A stretch of 10,236 bases of DNA, from the NCBI GenBank assembly GCA_946886845.1, contig CAMPJH010000047.1, positions 1 to 10,236 of the forward strand. The letters run 5' to 3'. Within the stretch, counting starts at the first letter, position 1; each line of letters opens with the position of its first letter. Under the pieces are notes generated by a model. It was not told the DNA's origin, ran no database searches, and saw only the letters and a list, made by a program, of their open reading frames with translations. Origin of the DNA: an uncultured Sphingomonas sp. GTDB taxonomy: Bacteria > Pseudomonadota > Alphaproteobacteria > Sphingomonadales > Sphingomonadaceae. Below, one piece after another: positions 7,067 through 10,236 of the stretch. A program made the position numbers and the translations under genes.

Positions 7067-7594
7067 ATGGCTGAAGCGACGCTCGGCGGCGGGCGCGGCA
7101 TGATGCCAAACCTCGCCCGCGCCGAAGTTGCCCGGCTGATCGCCTTGCTGCTGCCGCTGGCTTTGCTCGGCGGGGCGCTGGGCTCGCAATATCTCGGCGG
7201 CCTCTACCCATGCGAGATGTGCTACTGGCAGCGCTGGCCGCACGCCGCGGCGATCATGCTCGCGGCGCTGGCCTTCACGGTACCGGCGGCGTCGGCGCGT
7301 TCGCGGCTGCTGGTCCTGCTGGCGGCGCTGGCAATCGCCGTTTCCGGAGCGATCGGGGTCTATCATGCCGGCGTCGAGCTCGGCGTGTTCGAAGGCTTCA
7401 CCACCTGCACCAGCACTGCCCGGGCGGCGACGACCAAAGATCTCCTCGAGCAGCTGATGAAGGTCCCGCTGGTACGCTGCGACCAGGTGCAATGGGCGTT
7501 CCTCGGAATTTCGATGGCGGGATGGAACGCCATCCTGTCGCTGGGCGGGGCGGCGCTGATTGCCTGGCTGGCGCTGACCGGCAGGCGCGCATGA
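7067..7594 (+). CDS. dsbB: Disulfide bond formation protein B (DsbB)
   Basis: DsbB is an inner-membrane enzyme that re-oxidises DsbA and passes the electrons to quinone. The 175-residue form has four hydrophobic segments at about 22-41, 59-76, 80-97 and 144-170. The first periplasmic cysteine pair is in PCEMCYWQRWPH (Cys49, Cys52). The second pair is Cys114 in GFTTCTS and Cys138 in RCDQVQWAFLGISMAGWN, all in the family-typical places. The start is uncertain. ATG 7067 lies nine bases after ctpA, but ATGs at 7100 and 7103 give an N-terminus closer to the first TM, as in relatives I recall; no candidate has a strong Shine-Dalgarno. The stop overlaps the coq7 start as ATGA. No dsbA is in the window. 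Confidence 0.93.
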   Translation: MAEATLGGGRGMMPNLARAEVARLIALLLPLALLGGALGSQYLGGLYPCEMCYWQRWPHAAAIMLAALAFTVPAASARSRLLVLLAALAIAVSGAIGVYHAGVELGVFEGFTTCTSTARAATTKDLLEQLMKVPLVRCDQVQWAFLGISMAGWNAILSLGGAALIAWLALTGRRA

Positions 7595-8130
7595 CCGGCC
7601 CGTGGCGCCCGGGCAGCAAGCGTCCTGACCGGGCGTCGATGATCCGGGTCGACCAGGCGGGCGAATATGGGGCGACCCGAATCTACGCCGGTCAGCTGGC
7701 GGTGCTTCGGCAAAACTCTCCCGCGGCGAAGCTCATCTCGCGAATGGCGATCCAGGAGCAGCGCCACCTCAAGCGCTTCGACCAGCTGGTCGCCGAGCGG
7801 CGGGTCCGGCCGACAGCGCTGCAGCCGCTGTGGAATGTCGCCGGCTTCGCGCTCGGCGCCGCCACCGCGCTGATCGGCGAAGAAGCGGCGATGGCCTGCA
7901 CCGACGCTGTCGAGACCGAAATCGACCGCCACTACAGCCATCAGCTCGACGCGCTTGGCGACGATGACCCCATATTGTCGGCCGACATCGCCGAGTTCCG
8001 CGCCGAGGAGCTCGAGCATCGCAACATCGCTCGATCGGCCGGCGCCGAGCGCGCTTTTGCCTATCCCCTATTGACCGGCGCGATCCGCGCGGCATGTCGT
8101 GCAGCAATCGCGCTTTCCAAGCGGGTTTAG
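7591..8130 (+). CDS. coq7: Demethoxyubiquinone hydroxylase Coq7 (ubiquinone biosynthesis)
   Basis: Coq7 is a membrane-associated di-iron monooxygenase that hydroxylates the demethoxyubiquinol ring late in ubiquinone synthesis. The 179-residue protein keeps all six expected iron ligands: Glu25 (QAGEYGATRIYAGQ), Glu56 and His59 (EQRH), Glu108 (CTDAVE), and Glu140 and His143 (EELEH). The spacing matches the human enzyme apart from a four-residue shorter loop before the last pair. It has the family ending of a basic amphipathic helix, AIRAACRAAIALSKRV. The start at 7591 overlaps the dsbB stop in ATGA, so coupled translation is likely. The open frame back to 7210 is a dsbB shadow. It appears to be the last gene of the rightward run. 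DsbB uses the ubiquinone that Coq7 helps make, which gives the pair functional sense. Confidence 0.96.
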   Translation: MTGPWRPGSKRPDRASMIRVDQAGEYGATRIYAGQLAVLRQNSPAAKLISRMAIQEQRHLKRFDQLVAERRVRPTALQPLWNVAGFALGAATALIGEEAAMACTDAVETEIDRHYSHQLDALGDDDPILSADIAEFRAEELEHRNIARSAGAERAFAYPLLTGAIRAACRAAIALSKRV

Positions 8131-8179
8131 GGGAACCCGGTTGCTCCCTCGGCCGCTTTATCCGTGAAAGGTTTGGACC

Positions 8180-8611
8180 ATGACTAAGTTCCTGATTTCC
8201 CTCGCTGCGACGGCCGGTGTCGGGACCGTGTTGAGCGTCGCCGCAATGCCCGCGGCGGCGCAGGACGCGGGTGACGTGCGAGTCGCCGAGATCATCGTCT
8301 ACGGCAACGATCCGTGCCCGCGGTCGACCGAGGACGAAGTGGTGGTGTGCGCGAGGAAGCCGGAAAGCGAGCGCTACCGGATTCCGGAGCGCTATCGCGA
8401 AAGCGGGCCGATCCAAACCCGCCAGAGCTGGGCGATGCGCGCCAAGAGTTTCGAATATGTCGGCCGCACCGGGACGATGAGCTGCTCGGCGGTTGGCCCG
8501 GGCGGGCACACCGGCTGCCTGCAGAACATGATCGACCGGGCCAGGGCCGAAGCGCGCGAGGCCAGCGGCGAGGCTGTGCCGCCCCCCGAAAACTCGGTCC
8601 CCGGCGACTGA
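8180..8611 (+). CDS. Secreted four-cysteine protein of unknown function
   Basis: A 143-residue protein. Residues 1-27 are a clear Sec signal peptide (hydrophobic core, then PAAA cleavage before QDAGD). The mature part begins with a beta-like stretch, VRVAEIIVYGNDPCP. A segment reading EDEVVVCARKPESERYRIPE follows (51-70), of a type I associate with small sphingomonad proteins. The rest is polar, with a Pro-rich acidic tail. Four cysteines remain after export (46, 57, 102, 113), enough for two disulfides. The ATG at 8180 has AAAGG nine bases upstream. It starts 49 bases after coq7 and could have its own promoter, though I find no convincing one. It converges on the KTSC gene with only three bases between stops. 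I know of no function. Confidence 0.75.
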   Translation: MTKFLISLAATAGVGTVLSVAAMPAAAQDAGDVRVAEIIVYGNDPCPRSTEDEVVVCARKPESERYRIPERYRESGPIQTRQSWAMRAKSFEYVGRTGTMSCSAVGPGGHTGCLQNMIDRARAEAREASGEAVPPPENSVPGD

Positions 8612-8614
8612 TCC

Positions 8615-8812
8615 TCAGACGAGCTCGCGAAACGCGTAGCGGTCGCGGATCTTCGTGTTGAAGTAGCTGCCCTTGGAGAAGGCGCGGCGCAGCGCGGCGA
8701 CTTCGTCCTGCGGAACGCCCGAATAGACATAGCGGCGGCCGCTGACGAACTCGATGGCGAGCTCGCGGCGCTCGGGCGAATAGTCGAAACGGCGGATTAC
8801 GGTGGACGGCAT
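8615..8812 (-). CDS. KTSC domain protein
   Basis: A 65-residue protein that consists almost entirely of one KTSC domain: STVIRRFDYSPERRELAIEF, then SGRRYVYSGVPQDEVAALR, then AFSKGSYFNTKIRDRYAFREL. KTSC domains take their name from an association with lysyl-tRNA synthetases and also occur as free-standing small proteins; their molecular role is not established. The start at 8812 (MPSTVIRRF) fits the usual length and N-terminus of stand-alone members. The frame stays open to an ATG at 8908, which would add 32 unconserved residues. That extension would cover the probable promoter and ribosome binding site of the divergent gene at 8902. There is no strong Shine-Dalgarno before 8812. No signal peptide is seen, so it is probably cytosolic. 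Confidence 0.8.
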   Translation of the reverse strand: MPSTVIRRFDYSPERRELAIEFVSGRRYVYSGVPQDEVAALRRAFSKGSYFNTKIRDRYAFRELV

Positions 8813-8843
8813 CTCGCCGCGGTAAACGCCCGAGCCGAGTGGA

Positions 8844-8872
8844 TTGATGCCTTCCGGCGCCGATGTGATAAG
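8844..8872 (+). promoter_or_regulatory. Candidate sigma-70-type promoter for the gene at 8902
   Basis: TTGATG (8844-8849) and GATAAG (8867-8872) are separated by 17 bases. Each matches four of six consensus positions (TTGACA and TATAAT). Transcription would begin near 8879, giving a leader of just over 20 bases that contains the GGAGG at 8891-8895. The placement directly upstream of a good ribosome binding site is the main support. Chance matches of this quality are not rare. Confidence 0.35.
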
Positions 8873-8890
8873 GCCTTCGATCGCATTTGG

Positions 8891-8895
8891 GGAGG
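8891..8895 (+). promoter_or_regulatory. Ribosome binding site GGAGG deciding the start at 8902
   Basis: GGAGG ends six bases before the ATG at 8902, the strongest Shine-Dalgarno in the right half of the window. It decides for ATG 8902 over the in-frame TTG at 8887, which lies upstream of the site itself. Confidence 0.75.
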
Positions 8896-8901
8896 GCGCG
8901 A

Positions 8902-9351
8902 ATGGCAACTGAAATTCTCGATGGGACGATCGATCCCGCGGAACCCGTCCGCAGCAAGCGCGGATATCTGATGTTCGACACGCTTCGCTTCCGTGATCGC
9001 AAGGGCGGCGAGCGAAGCTTGAAGAAGATCTGCTGCGCCGGCGACGTCGGCGCGGCGGTTCGCAAGGGCGGCGCCGGGCGCTTCTATTTGTCGAGCGGCG
9101 GCGGCCAGACCGGAATCCACGGAGTGCGCATGGACGACGGCACCAAGGCCTATGCCCATTATAACAATATCGAGCTCTTGCTGCTGATCGGCATCGTGAT
9201 CGGCCTGTTCTTCGTGGTCGTCGGAATCGCCGGCATCGACGGCTTCATGATCACTCCGGTGGTCATCGGCGCGGCGTTCGTAGTGATGTATTTCTACGTT
9301 CGCGGCATCCGCGTTTCGGGCCGACGTCAGTTTGAGGCCGACAATGCCTAG
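8902..9351 (+). CDS. Two-TM membrane protein of unknown function
   Basis: A 149-residue protein with a soluble N-terminal part and two closely spaced hydrophobic segments at about 90-112 and 115-135 (ELLLLIGIVIGLFFVVVGIA and MITPVVIGAAFVVMYFYV). A basic tail RGIRVSGRRQ follows, which by the positive-inside rule suggests a cytosolic C-terminus. With a hairpin topology, the N-terminal domain would be cytosolic too. That domain (about 18-85) has alternating beta-like strands, an adjacent cysteine pair (44-45) and a Gly-rich turn (SSGGGQTG). I do not recognise a family. The start is set by GGAGG at 8891-8895. Its stop overlaps the next gene by eight bases, implying co-translation with a secreted partner. 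Confidence 0.72.
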   Translation: MATEILDGTIDPAEPVRSKRGYLMFDTLRFRDRKGGERSLKKICCAGDVGAAVRKGGAGRFYLSSGGGQTGIHGVRMDDGTKAYAHYNNIELLLLIGIVIGLFFVVVGIAGIDGFMITPVVIGAAFVVMYFYVRGIRVSGRRQFEADNA

Positions 9352-9847
9352 TTCGCTGCTGCTCGCGGCAATCCTGATTGGTGGAGCGGCTGCCACCACC
9401 CCGCCGTTCCCGCCAGCCCGTTCAGTCGTTCCCTACGTTTCGGGTCCGGGAAGCCATTGCTATTGGGAAATGCATGATCGCTCGGAAAAATGGAAGCGGG
9501 GCGGCATCGTCCCCGGCGACCAGGTCCCGGTCGTGCACTTCGTCGATCATGCTTTCGATTCGTGGGACGAAAACCTGGATCATCAGATCGAGATCTCGGT
9601 CGGCGACCCGGCACGGCGGCTTTCGGCGAGTGCCTGGACGGGAAGCGGCAATGCCGAGATGCCCGGAATGATCGGCTTTGACCTTAGTGCCGAGCTGCGC
9701 AAGCTGATCGGCGGCGCGACCTCGCTGCAAGTGTGGAAGGACGGCCAGCCGGTTTACAACGCCGCTCTGGCGGAAACCCCGACAGCCGCGGAGCTCGACG
9801 CCTGCGTCGGCGCACCTCGCGACCCGAATCTAGACGATGAGGAATAG
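9344..9847 (+). CDS. Secreted protein of unknown function
   Basis: A 167-residue protein. Residues 1-17 (MPSSLLLAAILIGGAAA) form a short signal peptide. The mature protein contains SHCYWEMHDRSEKW, then GDQVPVVHFVDHAFDSWDEN, a beta-rich middle and an acidic end, DPNLDDEE. Two cysteines (39, 154) could form one disulfide tying the ends together. I do not recognise the family. ATG 9344 is favoured by GAGG at 9334-9337 six bases upstream; an in-frame TTG at 9332 would add four residues. The start lies inside the upstream gene (eight-base overlap), so the two-TM protein and this one are probably made together. It converges on the Trp-rich gene with nine bases between stops. Confidence 0.72.
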   Translation: MPSSLLLAAILIGGAAATTPPFPPARSVVPYVSGPGSHCYWEMHDRSEKWKRGGIVPGDQVPVVHFVDHAFDSWDENLDHQIEISVGDPARRLSASAWTGSGNAEMPGMIGFDLSAELRKLIGGATSLQVWKDGQPVYNAALAETPTAAELDACVGAPRDPNLDDEE

Positions 9848-9859
9848 CCGCTCCGGCTA
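9845..9859. terminator. Small symmetric hairpin between converging genes
   Basis: TAGCCG-CTC-CGGCTA is a perfect six-base-pair stem with a three-base loop, containing the stop codons of both converging genes. Neither strand has a following T-tract, so it is at best a weak intrinsic terminator. Three of the six pairs follow automatically from two TAG stops facing each other, so only CCG/CGG is extra evidence. Confidence 0.2.
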
Positions 9860-10225
9860 GCAGCGCCAGCCGCCGCCGCTCCACCAGATCCGCTCGCAAT
9901 TCTGGTTGTTCTGCATCCAGCGCGGAAAGGCGCGGTCGGGGCGGTCGTGCCACCAGTCGTTGTAGCTGCCGGGCTCCCAGCTGCGGTTGTTGTACAACGC
10001 CCAGGCGTCGTTCCAGCCGCCGTCGCCGATCACCACGACATCGCCGCGGCGGTGCCGGCGCCGGTCGTGGCGGAACCCGTCGCTTGGGCGGCTGGCCAAG
10101 CCGCCGAATGGTCCGCTCGAGATGCCGGGCCCCGATCCGGCGGCAAAGGCCTGCGGATCGGCGGCGGAGGCGGGCAGGGCGATGGCGGCAAGCGGGACGG
10201 CCGCGAGAATCAGGACAGCACGCAT
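9857..10225 (-). CDS. Small secreted Trp-rich protein of unknown function
   Basis: A 122-residue protein. Residues 1-21 are a signal peptide (MRAVLILAAVPLAAIALPASA). Next come a Gly/Ser/Pro-rich linker (29-50) and a strongly basic patch, RHDRRRHRRG (52-61). The C-terminal domain of about 55 residues has nine tryptophans and two cysteines (110, 122). Motifs there include GGWNDAWALYNNRSWEPGSY, DWWHDRPDRAFPRWMQ and CERIWWSGGGWRC. The density of Trp, Tyr and Asn suggests a small disulfide-closed surface domain, possibly binding carbohydrate or cell wall, but that is inference. I recall similar C-termini in other sphingomonad hypothetical proteins. The ATG at 10225 lies just inside the window; only 11 bases upstream are visible and they lack a strong Shine-Dalgarno, so the promoter is out of view. 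Confidence 0.75.
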   Translation of the reverse strand: MRAVLILAAVPLAAIALPASAADPQAFAAGSGPGISSGPFGGLASRPSDGFRHDRRRHRRGDVVVIGDGGWNDAWALYNNRSWEPGSYNDWWHDRPDRAFPRWMQNNQNCERIWWSGGGWRC

Positions 10226-10236
10226 CGAAGCTGCTC

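Noticed and set aside
5675..7492. A 605-codon open frame on the minus strand, longer than any gene in the window
   Set aside because: It lies opposite ctpA and dsbB, whose protein motifs are unambiguous. Its translation is rich in Arg, Asp and Gln with no recognisable domain, typical of an antisense frame in GC-rich DNA.
8131..8179. Possible promoter upstream of the gene at 8180 (TTGCTC and TTTATC)
   Set aside because: The two boxes are only ten bases apart, which is not compatible with a sigma-70 promoter. No other pair looked better.
8608..8618. CTGA-TCC-TCAG inverted repeat between converging stops
   Set aside because: Two facing TGA stops are complementary by definition, and only one further base pair is added; too short to be a terminator.
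8292..9065. A 257-codon minus-strand frame spanning three small genes
   Set aside because: It overlaps the KTSC gene in another frame on the same strand and is very Arg/Ser/Pro-rich with no motif. The KTSC frame has recognisable domain sequence.

Overview
The window looks like a chromosomal segment from a GC-rich alphaproteobacterium, most likely a sphingomonad (Sphingomonadales). The basis is the overall gene style and several protein flavours I recognise from that group: a zinc-ribbon DUF3667 membrane protein beside nadD, a short KTSC protein, and small secreted proteins of a type typical of sphingomonads. The placement comes from memory of families, not from a search. Coding density is very high. 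No gap exceeds about 60 bases, and I see no tRNA, rRNA, CRISPR array, insertion sequence or phage gene.

Layout. (1) Positions 1-1052 hold the 3' part of ftsH. It converges on a leftward DUF3667 membrane-protein gene (1087-2121). (2) A 58-base divergent gap leads into a tightly packed rightward run: nadD, rsfS, a class A beta-lactamase-like serine hydrolase, rlmH, an EnvC-like LytM protein, ctpA, dsbB and coq7 (2180-8130). Junctions range from a 4-base overlap to a 29-base gap, so most or all of it may be one transcription unit. (3) Positions 8180-10225 hold small, poorly characterised genes: a secreted four-cysteine protein, a leftward KTSC gene, an overlapping pair (two-TM membrane protein plus secreted protein), and a leftward secreted Trp-rich protein.

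How the genes fit together. nadD makes the NAD precursor NaAD. RsfS and RlmH act on the ribosome. The EnvC-like protein and CtpA act on or around the cell wall in the periplasm, and the serine hydrolase probably does too. DsbB re-oxidises the disulfide machinery using ubiquinone, and Coq7, overlapping it by four bases, makes ubiquinone.

Most of the window is ordinary core genome, and I do not see a clear new multi-gene system. The strongest oddity is the serine hydrolase. It sits between rsfS and rlmH and keeps the SxxK, SDN and KTG motifs and the omega-loop frame of class A beta-lactamases. However, Ile and Leu occupy the positions of the deacylating Glu166 and of Asn170. The uncharacterised small secreted and membrane proteins at the right end are the other candidates for new biology.
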